The notes: generated by a model not told the origin, from the letters alone. A DNA stretch of 64,000 bases from Petrolisthes cinctipes (GCA_033782935.1 JAWQEG010001408.1:1-64000); one strand, 5' to 3'; numbered from the stretch's first letter, positions 1-12,275 are shown. Numbers and translations are program-made.

Positions 1-235
1 ATTCTCAGTTACTTAATTAATACAACACTGGATGAAATACTGACTGACTGACTGACTAATCATATGACTGATTATTTGAATGAGGGAGTGATGTGTTAAC
101 TGACTGAAAAACTAACAAACTCTTTAACTATCTACCTACCTATCTAATTGACTAATGGACTGACTAGCTAACTGATTGATTGACTGACCTCCTTCATGAC
201 TGCCTGACTAACGGACTGTCTATCTAACTAATTAC
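1..235. repeat. Degenerate (TGAC)n/(CTAA)n-like tract
   Basis: Short runs of TGAC, CTGACTAA and CTACCTAC are interspersed with unique bases. This looks like an old, decayed tetranucleotide repeat, clearest at about 40-57. No coding signal is seen. Confidence 0.6.
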
Positions 236-425
236 ACCGAGGGCAGAGCGTCTTAGAGAATCAGTGGTGGGGAAGAGAGTTACCATTTGCATAGTGACGC
301 GTTAATTTTTTTTCTTCGTGGGCCTTAATAATATTTTTGGAGACAGTGAAATATTACACACCCATAATTATAACCAGCAACAAAACCATTGCCTCCCTAT
401 CTGTCAGGTCATGAGCCACATACTC

Positions 426-862
426 TTAAGGGGGTGCGGGAATAGGGGGACAGGCTTGGGGGGGTTTTGGGGGTTGTGGGAGTAAGAGGGACAGGCTTGG
501 GGGGGTTTTGGAGGGTGCGGAAATAGGGGGACAGGCTTGGGGGGGTTTTGGGGAGTGCGGGAGTAAGGGGAAAGGCTTGGGAGGGTTTTGGGGGGTGCGG
601 GAGTAAGGAGAAAGGCTTGGGAGGGTTTTGGGGGGTGCGGGAGTAGGGGGACAGGCTTGGGGGGGGTTAGGGGGGTGCGGAAGTAAGGGGAAAGGCTTGG
701 GAGGGTTTTGGGGGGTGCGGAAGTAGGGGGACAGGCTTGGGGGGTGGGTTTGGGGGGTGCGGGATTAGGGGACAGGCTTTCTACCCATCCCAAGCCTGTC
801 CCCCTATTCCCGCACCCCCCAAAAACCCCCCAAGCCTGTCCCCTACTCCCGCACCCCCTTAA
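426..862 (+). mobile_element. G-rich TTAA foldback element, copy 1
   Basis: The element begins TTAAGGGGGTGCGGGAATAG and ends with the inverted CCGCACCCCCTTAA form. About nine direct units of roughly 40 bp (core GTGCGGGAATAGGGGGACAGGCTTGGGGG, variable TTTTGGGG linker) occupy 426-775. A unique axis CTTTCTACCCA at about 778-788 follows, then two inverted units. The TTAA at each end fits a 4-bp target-site duplication of the piggyBac type, although a TA duplication nested in it cannot be excluded. It has no coding capacity. The long reverse-strand reading frame through it is only a translation of the array. Confidence 0.8.
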
Positions 863-963
863 CAAGCCATTGAACTGAAGCAACAGATAAGTTAATTAAA
901 TAGGCAACTGCATGGGTATATAATGTAATTCTGTAAGGCATATGTGGGTGTTCTATTAGTATC

Positions 964-986
964 CTTTATTATTATTATTATTATTG
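964..986. repeat. (TTA)n microsatellite
   Basis: About seven TTA/ATT units follow TCCTT. Confidence 0.85.
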
Positions 987-1076
987 TCTGTCATAAAGTG
1001 TTCGATGAGGCGATAGTGCTTAGTTGGTGAGTGTACACAAACCAGGAGATCCAACTGTAAGGAGGACTCGGGGCTT

Positions 1077-1118
1077 CTCGGTCAGACAGCTTGAGGAGGA
1101 ACTTCAACAACAACAACT
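1077..1118 (+). repeat. Short dispersed repeat (copy A)
   Basis: CTCGGTCAGACAGCTTGAGG, a 3-bp GGA insertion, then ACTTCAACAACAACAACT. The same sequence is present in inverted orientation at 36641-36679 without the GGA. It is probably a fragment of an interspersed element whose full length cannot be defined here. Confidence 0.6.
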
Positions 1119-1203
1119 ACAACTGTAAGGAGGAGGGAGGGAGGGATGATGTTCTAAGGATTTATTATGTCTTGTATTTTACGTCAGTAGAGATGATAAG
1201 CAA

Positions 1204-1684
1204 TGGATGGTGTGTGTTTGGATGGTGTGTGTTTGGATGGTGTGTGTTTGGATGGTGTGTGTTTGGATGGTGTGTGTTTGGATGGTGTGTGTTTGGATGG
1301 TGTGTGTTTGGATGGTGTGTGTTTGGATGGTGTGTGTTTGGATGGTGTGTGTTTGGATGGTGTGTGTTTGGATGGTGTGTGTTTGGATGGTGTGTGTTTG
1401 GATGGTGCGTGTTTGGATGGTGTGTGTTTGGATGGTGTGTGTTTGGATGGTGTGTGTTTGGATGGTGTGTGTTTGGATGGTGTGTGTTTGGATGGTGTGT
1501 GTTTGGATGGTGTGTGTTTGGATGGTGTGTGTTTGGATGGTGCGTGTTTGGATGGTGTGTGTTTGGATGGTGTGTGTTTGGATGGTGTGTGTTTGGATGG
1601 TGTGTGTTTGGATGGTGTGTGTTTGGATGGTGCGTGTTTGGATGGTGTGTGTTTGGATGGTGTGTGTTTGGATGGTGTGTGTTT
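1204..1684 (+). repeat. 15-bp minisatellite, about 32 copies
   Basis: The unit GTTTGGATGGTGTGT is repeated almost perfectly. The only variants seen are T-to-C changes (GCGT) at 1408, 1543 and 1633, which are 9 and 6 units apart. Because 15 is divisible by three, all frames stay open and give FGWCV, LDGVC or THHPN repeats. These are repeat artefacts rather than proteins. Confidence 0.95.
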
Positions 1685-2067
1685 ATACTGCGCGTGCTAG
1701 TCACTCATTACATTCTGTATGACATTTGAAGCGGACAATAAAAAAAATGCTACACACTACTGCCGTATGAAAAGAATATACTGCCTAGCCATTTTCTACT
1801 ATTCTTTGCCAGCAGTTATATATACATCATCTCACATAATAATTTAGCTAGATATATTATTTTTGAGTGACTGCATGGACTCAGTGTCTTTTTGTACGAT
1901 GATAAATGGGAAAAGTTATACTAATGATGTGGACCGTGAGATAGCAAATGTGTTTATGCATAAGGGTGTGTATTCTTTTGTACATGAGTGTGTGTGTGTG
2001 TTAGTATTTACGTATGTATGCGTATACTCGTGTGTGTGTGTGTGTATTTGTATGTTACTAGTTACGA

Positions 2068-2068
<1 letters not shown>

Positions 2069-2152
<84 letters not shown>
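2069..2152 (+). repeat. (TG)n microsatellite
   Basis: An uninterrupted TG tract of about 42 units. Shorter TG runs lie upstream at about 1987-2000 and 2030-2046. Confidence 0.95.
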
Positions 2153-2156
<4 letters not shown>

Positions 2157-2660
2157 GGACCGGTGGGACAGGGTTGAGTGAGTCAGGTCGCCCTACATGG
2201 TCCATATTGACTTAGTGACTGGCCTCAAGGTTTGTCTCAGCTGTGCAGTGTGCCGCAGCTTTACAATCATTCAAAAATTATCGTAACGGAGGGGTTAATT
2301 AAGGGTTAAGTAATCCGATCATATTTTGAGCGAACTGGAGGTCACTTAAATACTCCAAACTATTTCATAAAACAGATAATTTCAGAATACGAGTAAGGGA
2401 TCTTTTTAGTTGCAATGTCTGGAATAATCAAATACTCATCAAGATCATTCAGATAATAATGACTTTTTTAAATGGATGAGAGAACGAACAAAGTGACTCA
2501 CGCTTTCTCGAGTGTGTCAACAATAATCTAAACACGTATAACATAAGGATACCTTTTTGAGCGACTGTGCCCTGAAATTGCATAGGTTATAGGTGAGTGG
2601 TCAGCCTCATCTGTCGACACTACCTTTGTTTTCCCGTGGTTTCAGTGCATCAGGTAAATA

Positions 2661-2724
<64 letters not shown>

Positions 2725-3850
2725 GGTACCCGTGTCTGAGGTGCCCAGGACAATGTGGTGTATGTGACCTTGGCATGTCCACAATGAATGGAAGCTGGAG
2801 GTCACACGGAAATCAGTCTATAGTCGTCTTCCTCTTATGGGTATAGGCTAGTAAATCTGTGGTGGAATATTGGAGGGCCACTTATTCGTCAACAAAATCC
2901 CTCGGTGTGAAATTAGGGGGACGTGTTTCCTCTTATGTTATTTTTCATGTTCTATTATTTAAGGGAAGTATTCTTTTGTGGGAGACATATATGCCAGGAT
3001 ACAGAATCCCCTCCCACGTGATACATGGAGGATATAAAGGTTTCTTAGCAATGTTTCCAATGTTTCCCACAACAAGTTACTTCCATTTAATAGGACGAAC
3101 GCTAAATTATGCTAAATGTTACAGGAACAACCCCGACTCTCAAGGGAAAAAAAGAAAAAGAAAAAATATGTATACTCTCAGTTTAAAAAGTGCCACTAGA
3201 ACGTCCGTATATTATCAGAAAATTTCGTACGGTATGTGAAAATAAAACTAAAGTAGAGTGAATATAGGCTTCCCACTTTCCCGGAACCTGTAATTATGGT
3301 TATATCCGCACCATTACTTCTACATCACAGGGATCTCCATACTCAGACATATAAGGGATGGAATTTCGAAAGCTGTAGTAACGCAAGGGAGATTTCATTG
3401 TCGAGTGAGTACTTTGCCACCACCGCTGCTACTTGTGTACAACATAACAACACACAATTACATATTCACGTCTTGAGTGTATCCGGGATGACAGTCATTA
3501 CCGAGTGTGAGACGAGACCCTCCTCGTTCCGTACACTGACGCTGGATAATAAGTCTTTCCTCGCCTACCGTACACTACCTTCACTATAAGGCAATTATTA
3601 TTTTGTTTCAACCTGGCGAAAGTGCAGTTGAATTTTTCTTTATAATTGTATGCTTGAGTGGATTTTTTTTGTTTTGGGTGTGGGGTGGGGGAGTGTTTGT
3701 GTATTGTAGATAGTTTACTTTGTTGTGTTAATGTTTGTATGAGGAGGTGATATGCATGTGTTGAATTAATTAAAGGCAAATGATTCACTCAAACTGTGCC
3801 AAGAAAGATGCTGTTTTAGTATTAATATAAAAGAATCCAAGGAACATGAG
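2153..3850. other. Non-coding stretch with few landmarks
   Basis: It contains an (ATG)n tract at 2661-2723. It also has a possible decayed TTAA MITE near 2299-2420, with ATACTCCAAACTATTTCATAAAACAGA and a GAGTA motif resembling other family-4 copies. The small open frames at 2859-3239 and 3296-3589 have no recognisable similarity, repeat or splice context, so I do not call them genes. Confidence 0.5.
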
Positions 3851-3851
3851 T

Positions 3852-3852
<1 letters not shown>

Positions 3853-3950
<98 letters not shown>

Positions 3951-3952
3951 AC
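3853..3952. repeat. (CA)n microsatellite
   Basis: About 45-50 CA units, ending with a CAAACACACACA imperfection. Confidence 0.95.
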
Positions 3953-4388
3953 AATCAGAAGGATTAACTAATAAGGGACTGTGAACCACATAGAAAACTA
4001 TTATTGTATAATGATATAATTATATATAAATATTATTGGAGGTGATGAAGGGAGTTTAAATAATAAGTAAGGTACTAAACAAACCATTTCTTCATGAGTA
4101 GGACTAGAATAATAATTGAAACATAAAATAATAAGTCAAAATTAATGAACATTTTGAAAAATATTTCAAATTTTCATTAACTCATTAAAGTCTGAGCTCT
4201 CACTTCTATCTGTGTTAAAAACATGGTGGAAAAGAGTAATCAACTCATGTATGTAGAGGCAGGTGAGAGTTGACGCAACACACATGTAAGGAAGGAAGGA
4301 AGGAAGGTGATGCGTAAGGGTGAGAGTAACACGTCAAAAAATGCTAATAACGCCATAATTGCGGGGAGGAGCGACAGGAGTGAGTCAG

Positions 4389-4390
<2 letters not shown>

Positions 4391-4459
<69 letters not shown>
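4391..4459. repeat. (TG)n microsatellite
   Basis: About 34 TG units. A second TG tract lies at 4650-4682. Confidence 0.95.
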
Positions 4460-4461
<2 letters not shown>

Positions 4462-4646
4462 TTAGGTAGGGGTGAGGGTGTGTGTTTGTTTGTGTGGTTA
4501 TGCACTGTATAGTTTTCTTGTCTCGTGTTCTAGTACGTAATGTATAATATGCGTGTGTATTTGTATTTGTGTGTACGTTGGTGAGGAGACGAGTTTGCAA
4601 TAAAATCAGTATTATTTGTGCGATGCATGTGAGTGCGTATGATCAT

Positions 4647-4683
<37 letters not shown>

Positions 4684-4816
4684 CTTTACATGAACGTACA
4701 TACTGATGATTACCTGTGTGTGTGTGGGGGGGTGGGGTGGGGGGTTGGGGGTAGACAAGCGACAGGAAGACGAGGATTACATGGGCAAGGACAAGACTGG
4801 AGATGATGCAAGGGAG

Positions 4817-5095
4817 GTGATGATGATGATGATGATGATGATGATGAGGTAGACGAGGTGTTGAGAGTGATGAAATGAGGAGGGGTGGTACACTTGTGTG
4901 ATGATGGTGAGGAGGAGGGGTGGTGGTGAGGGGGGGTGGTGGTGAGGAGGGGTGATGATGAGGAGGGATGATGATGAGGAGGGGTGGTGGTGAAGAGGGG
5001 TGATGATGGTGAAGAGGGGTGGTGCACAGGTGTGGTGATGATGGTGAGGAGGGGTGATGATGATGAGGAGGGGTGGTGGTGAGGAGGGTTGCTTT
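4817..5095 (+). repeat. GA/GT-rich degenerate minisatellite
   Basis: It starts as (GATG)n at 4817-4845 and continues as irregular GGTGGTGAGGAGGGGTGATGATG units. The open frames on the reverse strand (Pro/His/Ser-rich) are artefacts of this composition. Confidence 0.8.
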
Positions 5096-5163
5096 GAGGT
5101 GTGACATGAGGATAATGACAAGCGACCTGTGCATGTGATAATGATGGTGTGAAGATGCAGATG

Positions 5164-5386
<223 letters not shown>

Positions 5387-5498
5387 CGTAATACAGAGAG
5401 TTTCGTGTTTCCGCCGGGGGAAAACAATGATGGAAAGTGGTGCCGTCTTTTCCTTCCTCCTACATCAGTTATCTCCTTTGCCTTCCAGTCCACCCCGA

Positions 5499-6134
5499 AA
5501 ACTGGTAAATGAAAAAATATAAGGCCAAAAAAATGTTCCAATTCAATCGATCAAAAATACTGCATCAGGTGACTTAATTAAAGGGAGGATACAGTGTTGG
5601 TAAATCCGGAGCAAAATATTCCTCCAAACTATTCCAAGCAACAGGCCACCATTATTTGTGTTCCTCTGGTTCTGTTTCCTGGCATACTTTGGAGGAATCA
5701 AGGCACTCCAATGTACCAAAAGTATACCCTCCCCTTCAAAGTGGGCCATTTGAGTGAATCTTATGAACTAGTATTACTGGGATCAACAGCTATACTTTGG
5801 CATATACTGTTTTATTCGAAAGTTTTGCAAGACGAGTGAGTGTGACTATAATGTTATGTTTTATGTAGAAATAAATCGTATGCAAGTGGGAAACAGTTCA
5901 GGACAGCAGCCCATTTAGTAACTTGTGTACACTCATTATGAAATAAATAATACATACTCTATCTTGACTTTATGCCATGTTATCAGGTACCCAAAACTCT
6001 TGAAAAATTATAGAGAGAAACATTGAACGCAGGTATATAGATTGAAGATGACTATACATGGAATTGGAACACCTTCATTTTTAAGCGATTGAATTAGAAC
6101 ATTTTTTTGGCCTTATATTTTTCATTTACCAGTT
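5499..6134. mobile_element. Possible DNA transposon remnant with about 60-bp inverted repeats
   Basis: The left arm 5499-5559 (AACTGGTAAATG..., then AAGGCCAAAAAAATGTTC) matches the reverse complement of 6077-6134 over about 58 bp with a few mismatches. The intervening 520 bp contain a separate TTAA MITE (5578-5738) and no coding sequence. The outer ends and target-site duplication are not clear, so this could be a non-autonomous transposon or simply an inverted duplication. Confidence 0.45.
5578..5738 (+). mobile_element. TTAA MITE family 2
   Basis: It begins TTAAAGGGAGGATACAGTG, contains ATTCCTCCAAACTATTCCAAG on the left arm and CATACTTTGGAGGAATCAAGG on the right arm, and ends CCCTCCCCTTCA (a one-base decay of TTAA). 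The arms form a long imperfect palindrome. It is about 161 bp, without coding capacity. Confidence 0.75.
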
Positions 6135-7400
6135 TATCCCATTTCTAAACGGTGGCCAGGATTTCAGTGTTTATGTATTAAGGTTACTTGAGAACCAACC
6201 CCATTATTATGTGGATTCTGAAACATACCGTAAGCTCAAGAACAGACAGAGAGACAGGTTACTTGCTGAACAAACCCCATTATTTTATATATGTAGATTC
6301 TGAAGTAAATATTAAGCTCAAAAACAGACAGACAGACAGATGAAGGGAGTTTGAGAATCCCCCTTAACGAGACATGGAAGGGGATAAAAATACGGTAAGA
6401 AAGCCAACACGTTCACTTTAACATCCCGAGGCTATATGTAAAAACGTGACACACAAACGGAAGTACGAATAGTAAAGACGGAAGAACAATGTCATAAAAA
6501 CCTTTCATACGAGTAACAAGGGTGTCTTATTTATCTCTCACGTCATATTATGTACAACCACAATCTAAAGTCCCCCATGAGGTGAATGAAAGTGAACCAT
6601 TTTAGTGAATCTTATCAACCAATATTATAGAGGCAAACAGTCTTATAAAATGTTGCATTATTTTTCCAAGGCATTTTCATTCGAAGTGCTGGAGGACTTT
6701 CAGACGTGACTGTACATTCTTCCTCTGAAATGATATCAATATGAAGTTAACTCACCTGTAATGTAAAGTTGGGTCGTTATAGACAGACTTCCAAACACAG
6801 GAATTTAGAGTTGAGGGCAGGCCAGGCTGGGCTTTCTGATAGGGAAAATAATAAAATAATGATACTACATGGTTTTATACAGTGAATGGGTGTGGAAGCT
6901 ACAGATATGACCATTGGAAAAAACAATAAGGATCTGGTCTACTCCATATGAAGTTAGAATATTATATAAAGCTTTTACCGAAATCCATAGACACGAGTGG
7001 AAAATAATTGGATATGACACACACCACAGAATTTCCAAACTTTTCTTCCTTGACTAAGAACGTGATATCATTTTGAACTCATCTACATTATGTTCTTATT
7101 ATTCCATGAACAAACCTAACATAATTTTTAGTTAACTCCAAATGCGCTCACTATTTCTTTTTCATTATCGTAGTACAAACACCAAAGCAACGCAGGGAAA
7201 GTGATGCTGAGAGTGAAAGTATGCATAAAATATTCTCCGGTACAGTACATACATACATTCCTCTCTCTTCCTGCTCTCTTCTACTTTCCCTCACTCACCC
7301 ACCAGCCTTGGAAGCAATCTACATATCACCACAGTGACTACAGTATACATTTGCATGATAATAATCTGATCGTCATATCAGACTAAGATGGACAACTTTA
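5740..7400. other. Non-coding stretch; internal diverged duplication
   Basis: Sequence at about 5745-5850 (CCATTTGAGTGAATCTTATGAAC...) is similar to about 6595-6715 (CCATTTTAGTGAATCTTATCAAC...). This suggests two diverged copies of an unclassified repeat. Nothing else was recognised apart from AT-rich unique DNA. Confidence 0.4.
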
Positions 7401-7409
7401 ACATTTTCT

Positions 7410-7453
7410 CACACACACACACACACACACACAAAGGTGCATACAATATAGTC

Positions 7454-7525
<72 letters not shown>

Positions 7526-7540
7526 GAATACAATATAGTC

Positions 7541-7592
<52 letters not shown>

Positions 7593-7612
7593 GTGCACAC
7601 AATATAGTCTTT
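7410..7612. repeat. Composite (CA)n array with repeated spacer
   Basis: Three CA tracts are separated by near-identical spacers of about 23 bp (AGGTGCATACAATATAGTCTTT; copies near 7433, 7522 and 7589). This indicates tandem duplication of a unit comprising microsatellite plus unique DNA. Confidence 0.85.
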
Positions 7613-7639
7613 CGTGGTCCACCTTTATTACCCAAGGTG

Positions 7640-9250
7640 TTATGAGTAGGGCGTCGCTTCAGACTCGAGTCATTCCTTTTCATTTATTTCAACTGTCCTT
7701 CCTACCCTGTTGTTGCCTTTATATTCACAGTCCCACCTTTTTATCTCCTCCCTCGTGCTACAGGATCTTTCAGGTCTATCGAGGTCGTCTTTCTTCCTCT
7801 TCAATTCCTTATTTGTTAACGATTCGCTATTGCTTCTTCAGGAATAGGGAGACACTATCGGTAATAATAGTTGTGTCGTCTCTTATGCTATCTCATTATG
7901 AAACTTAAAATTTCATGCAGTCTCTGGAACTCGAACCAACATATTTTTTCTAATAATTATTAATCTATTTTACATCAGTTAATTTATCTTTGGTATAGTT
8001 GCTTTGGATCCATGAGGTTGATCTTCAAGGGTTTTGGAAAGTGAGTCATGTAAAAAAGACAACAAAATTCTATGAAGTTTTTATTTTGGCCGTACAAGGA
8101 GGAACACTACCAAGATACACTGGCCTTGAACGGCAGGAAGTAGAGGTCCTTGCGCGCGTCACACCGGGAAAGATTAGGGAAGGATTAGAAAAAGATTAGG
8201 ACAAAGAAGTGACGGAGCTGAAATGCTGGAATCATTAAGGGCATCGGAAAGAAACTTGATGAGCGTGACAATAACAATGAGATAAAAGGAGAGAGAGAAT
8301 GCATTGCAAAGAATGGAAGACTGTTTTAGAGAAAGTTATTGTAAGTGTAGATATGAGTAGGAGATAATGAGGTACAGCAAGACTATGTAGAGGATGGGAA
8401 TTAATGTTAAAGTGTATATATCGTATGTATAGAGATTAATGTTAAACTATATCGTATGTGCAGTTACAGTTATGAGTATCAGATAATTAAAGGCAATGAG
8501 ATGTACGTAGAGGGTGGAAGGCAGTTTACAAAAAAAAATATATAGTAAGTATATATAATTAGAAGGCAATGAGATGAAACTAGGAAATGAGGAAGGCGCA
8601 AAATAACTTGTAGGGTAATCCAATGACCATTTTATACTGAGGACGATGAGATGTTAGTCAAACCATAAACGCAACAACGATAGTTAGTATAATGCCTCCA
8701 TGTAGTAGTAGTAGTGTCTGTGGGACCATCGTACATTTTCATCGTCATCACCTAATCTTCAATACACTGTGGACCCGATGTGTTTGGTTATAGCAGGAGG
8801 ATAAATGAAGGGAACTGGGACCGTACCCTTTGGAATGCACGGGGCAATTGTACTGTAACATACATACCTCTCCTTGATCACATGAAGACACTACTCGCCA
8901 AGCCATACCAGTCAGACTAACGTTGCATCACTCTCTCCCTCTTCTATCACTATTACACTGGTTATTGCTCTCCTCAGTTGGATCCGACCTGGTTCTCAAA
9001 ACAGTACAAGATTACAATTACTCCCTGTGTTACCCTCTTCTCCTTCTTCCTTCTTGATCCCTCACCACTACTGTCCCCTTCCTCATTTGTATATGTCACC
9101 TTTCCAAGTATAACCTCTCCAAACCCTTTATAGTCTCCACCTATACCTCCTTCATCTCCTACATCATCACTTCTTCCTCCCCCTCCTCCTTGTAGCACCT
9201 CTATGCGACACCCTCTCTTCCATCGCCCCCTCATTATCCCCCCCACCACC
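7640..9250. other. Non-coding stretch
   Basis: Mostly unique AT-rich DNA. From about 8930 to 9370 the + strand becomes pyrimidine-rich (CTCC, CCACC). No exon, RNA gene or defined repeat is supported. Confidence 0.4.
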
Positions 9251-9299
9251 AACCTCTACCATTCCCCCATCCTGCCTGTGTCACCTCCTCCTACTATTC

Positions 9300-9540
9300 A
9301 TTGTTCCTTCAACAACCCCCCCCCCCTCCATCCTTCCCCACCCCTACCCACCTTCTTAGCCCGGGTCAGACACACATACATACACACACACACACACACA
9401 CAGACAGTCCCGCCCCGCCCCGGACGCCAAGAAGGGCCCCAGGCGCCACCGTCGGCACCACAGTTCACTCGCGGGTCCTGGCGATAGTGGTACCTCTGCC
9501 GCCCTCACGTTGGGGTGGCTGCTGGAGGGAGCTACTGTAT
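9300..9540. other. GC-rich patch with short (CA)n
   Basis: A C-run at about 9317-9326, a CA tract at 9381-9402, and a GC-rich segment 9405-9535 that contrasts with its AT-rich surroundings. It could be a small regulatory or CpG-like patch. No splice-bounded reading frame was recognised. Confidence 0.3.
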
Positions 9541-10450
9541 ACTTGGGAAAACCTATTGTGCACAACGTATCATATCTTGTGAGACGACAGACCGATGGTT
9601 TAGCTCTAATGTTGTGGGGAAACTTGTGGGACTAATATAATATCTCCTTGTGGGAGAACATAACTGAATCGATTTTATCTTGCGACAGAAAATAACTCGC
9701 TGGTCGGATCTTGTTTGGGGAAATCTGTGGAATTTTGCCTTGTGGGAAGGGCTACCGAATTTTTTTTATCTTGTGTTACTGAATAGATATTGTGAGGGAA
9801 CCTATGGCTGTATACTTGCCTTGTGGGGAAACCTGATGACGTAATGTTATTGTGGAAGAGCCTAGTGAACAGTAGGGTGTACTTACGTTATGGGAGAAAT
9901 ACCTGTAAGTTGGTTTTGCAACACTCAGAAAACCATATTGCATTTTGTGCCACTCAGGAAAGCGTACATGTATTTTAAAACAGAGTTGAGGACTATAAAT
10001 TGCATTGTGTGAGGAGCCACAGAACCTGGTTTGCCTTGTAAGAATACCAACACTGCTATATTGTCGCTTTTGTTTCCAACTTGTTGCTTTTAAATAAAGT
10101 CTTAAAACTGTGTTGTATAATACAGTAATACAAGGCTCCAGACACAACTTGTTGTGTCAGAACACCTTGAAGGAACATGTAGTTATTTGTAAAATTAATT
10201 TCCGTTAAAGTAATATATATCCTCTCCTATGAGAACACTAGATACAGTTGTAAAAATTGCCATCTGCATTAACCTTAATACCAATGAGTCAATTACCTGT
10301 GTGTATCATACTTGTAAATAGCATAATATTACGAAAGGAAAGATCCATAAGTATGTTGTAGAACACAATAATGATATTGGTGTATCGTGAGGGTTGTAAT
10401 TTGGAGTTTTTGCGTGTGGCACCATAATTGTGGGTATGGTGGTTTGGGGT
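9541..10450. other. Non-coding stretch with diffuse TTGTG motif repetition
   Basis: The sequence CTTGTGGGA/ATTGTGG recurs loosely about every 40-60 bp between 9570 and 9900, suggesting a very decayed tandem repeat. Nothing else is seen. Confidence 0.35.
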
Positions 10451-10481
10451 GCCTTGTACTGTACGTGTAGGTGTGTGTGTG

Positions 10482-10482
10482 T

Positions 10483-10536
<54 letters not shown>
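10482..10536. repeat. (GA)n microsatellite
   Basis: About 27 AG units following a short TG run. Confidence 0.95.
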
Positions 10537-10539
<3 letters not shown>

Positions 10540-10540
<1 letters not shown>

Positions 10541-11400
10541 GGAGTGAGGGATGAAGGGACGTGCTGCATGGTGAGGCTGCTGTAATTACTGTATAGGGAA
10601 AACAGGAGTTGTGGTACAGTGCTTGTGACACACATACATGCAGTACACACACACTGATATGTACACCTCTCAAGGATCTGTACATCTCTCAAACTTTGAT
10701 GAGATGAAAAGTATGAATATTCTCTTGTTACACGGGATGAACAGTACGAGAAACTGGATCGAGTGCATCTGTAAACATCTGGTATATTTCTTGTTACTCT
10801 GACTTGATACCTAGACAGTGCAGCTACAATCTACATTTATGAATAATTCTGTATGGTTGCGTGTGTGGTGGATGGGATGTATGTGAGGAAATGACTACCG
10901 TATGTCTTTCTGCTCGTATTGTGTGTTAATAAGAAAGAAAAGTGAATCTGTTTTGCGACAACACACAATAAAAGAAGATGTATATGAGAAAGTAGGTCTG
11001 TTTTTCTTTTCACTCTATTATTACAAAGAAGAGGATGGGTGGATGATAGAAAGTTGTTGTCATGGTTCTTAATCTCAGTGTGGGTTACAAATGAGTGGGA
11101 CATATTAGAAACAATTGGTGTATTATTTTGCACACAGCGACTTATACCAAGAATTAGTTCGTTGTTAAACTGGATTATTCAAGGCTTCAACCAAAGCTGT
11201 ATACTCATTAGTGCTCGTGACTGTACATACATGCTGTATACGTCACTCTTCAGCCTTAATGACCAATATGAAATCGATTGCCATTAAACCTCAATAATTA
11301 ATTAAGAGAAAGTCAATGAGATAATACAGACTACAAAGCATAGCAAATAAAACACAAGGCATGAATTGATTAAATAAACATCATTACACGAGGAAATTTA
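10540..11400. other. Non-coding stretch
   Basis: AT-rich unique sequence. Small open frames have no supporting motif, and no repeat family is recognised. Confidence 0.4.
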
Positions 11401-11407
11401 ATAACAT

Positions 11408-11532
11408 CGTCTTCGTCAGCTTATTCATCATCGTCTTCGTCGTCGTCATATTCATCATAATCATCATCATTATCATCATTATTATCATCGTCTTTGTCGT
11501 CATATTTCATCATTATCGTCACCATCATCTAA
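11408..11532. repeat. (ATC/GTC)n trinucleotide tract
   Basis: Imperfect TCATCATCGTCTTCGTC units with ATT interruptions. Confidence 0.75.
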
Positions 11533-11954
11533 CCTATTTAGCCTCTTGTATAGGACCAGAAGAAGGAAGTTTTGGAACAACCCAGAGCTCCTATAGGAAG
11601 AGAAGGGAAAGTGAGGCCGGAAGACGTAGGGCGGAGGGAGGGGGGTCGGGAAATAGAGTAGGTGAGATGTAAGCTAACGAGATGAAAAACCCCGTCTGCA
11701 CAATGACAAGCAGAATTATACCAACAGGTGAAACTACATGCCAGTTAATTTGCTTCGCTGAAACACGTGGACGGATGCAATCATAGTTTTCTACGTCCTC
11801 TCAGGAAATTTAGGGGATACTTTGTTGACAGGCATAATGGATATCCCTACAAGTATATCTGTATCCCTAGGAAGCCTAACCACTAATTGTTTCACTAACA
11901 TAAGGCGTCCTCGTGAATTTAATGCGTATGTGCGTCATTGGTGCGTGTGAGGGT

Positions 11955-12275
11955 GATTCGTTTTGGTGGTGGTGAGGGTAAGGCTTGGTGATGAGGGTGA
12001 GGCTTGGTGATGAGGGTGAGGTGTGGTGGTGAATGTGAGGCGTGGTGGTGAATGTGAGGCGTGGTGATGAGGGTGAGGTTTTATGGTGAGGATGAGGAAG
12101 AGGCGTGGTGATGAGGGTGAGGCTTGATGGTGAGGGTGAGGATGAGGGTGAGGCGTGGTGGTGAATGTGAGGCGTGGTGATGAGGGTGAGGTTTGATGGT
12201 GAGGATGAGGAAGAGGCGTGGTGATGAGGGTGAGGCTTGATGGTGAGGGTGAGGATGAGGGAGAGGCGTGGTGGT
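11955..12275 (+). repeat. Minisatellite of about 18 bp
   Basis: Units of the type GGTGATGAGGGTGAGGCTT/GGTGGTGAATGTGAGGCGT. Higher-order blocks repeat: the stretch from about 12045 to 12150 resembles 12165-12270. Reverse-strand Pro/His-rich frames are artefacts. Confidence 0.8.

Noticed and set aside
404..883. 159-codon reverse frame (Pro-rich)
   Set aside because: It coincides with a foldback repeat element and is explained by the C-rich tandem units.
1091..1729. Open frames of 165-212 codons with FGWCV, LDGVC or THHPN repeats
   Set aside because: They are translations of a 15-bp minisatellite open in several frames on both strands. There is no start context, splice site or non-repeat domain.
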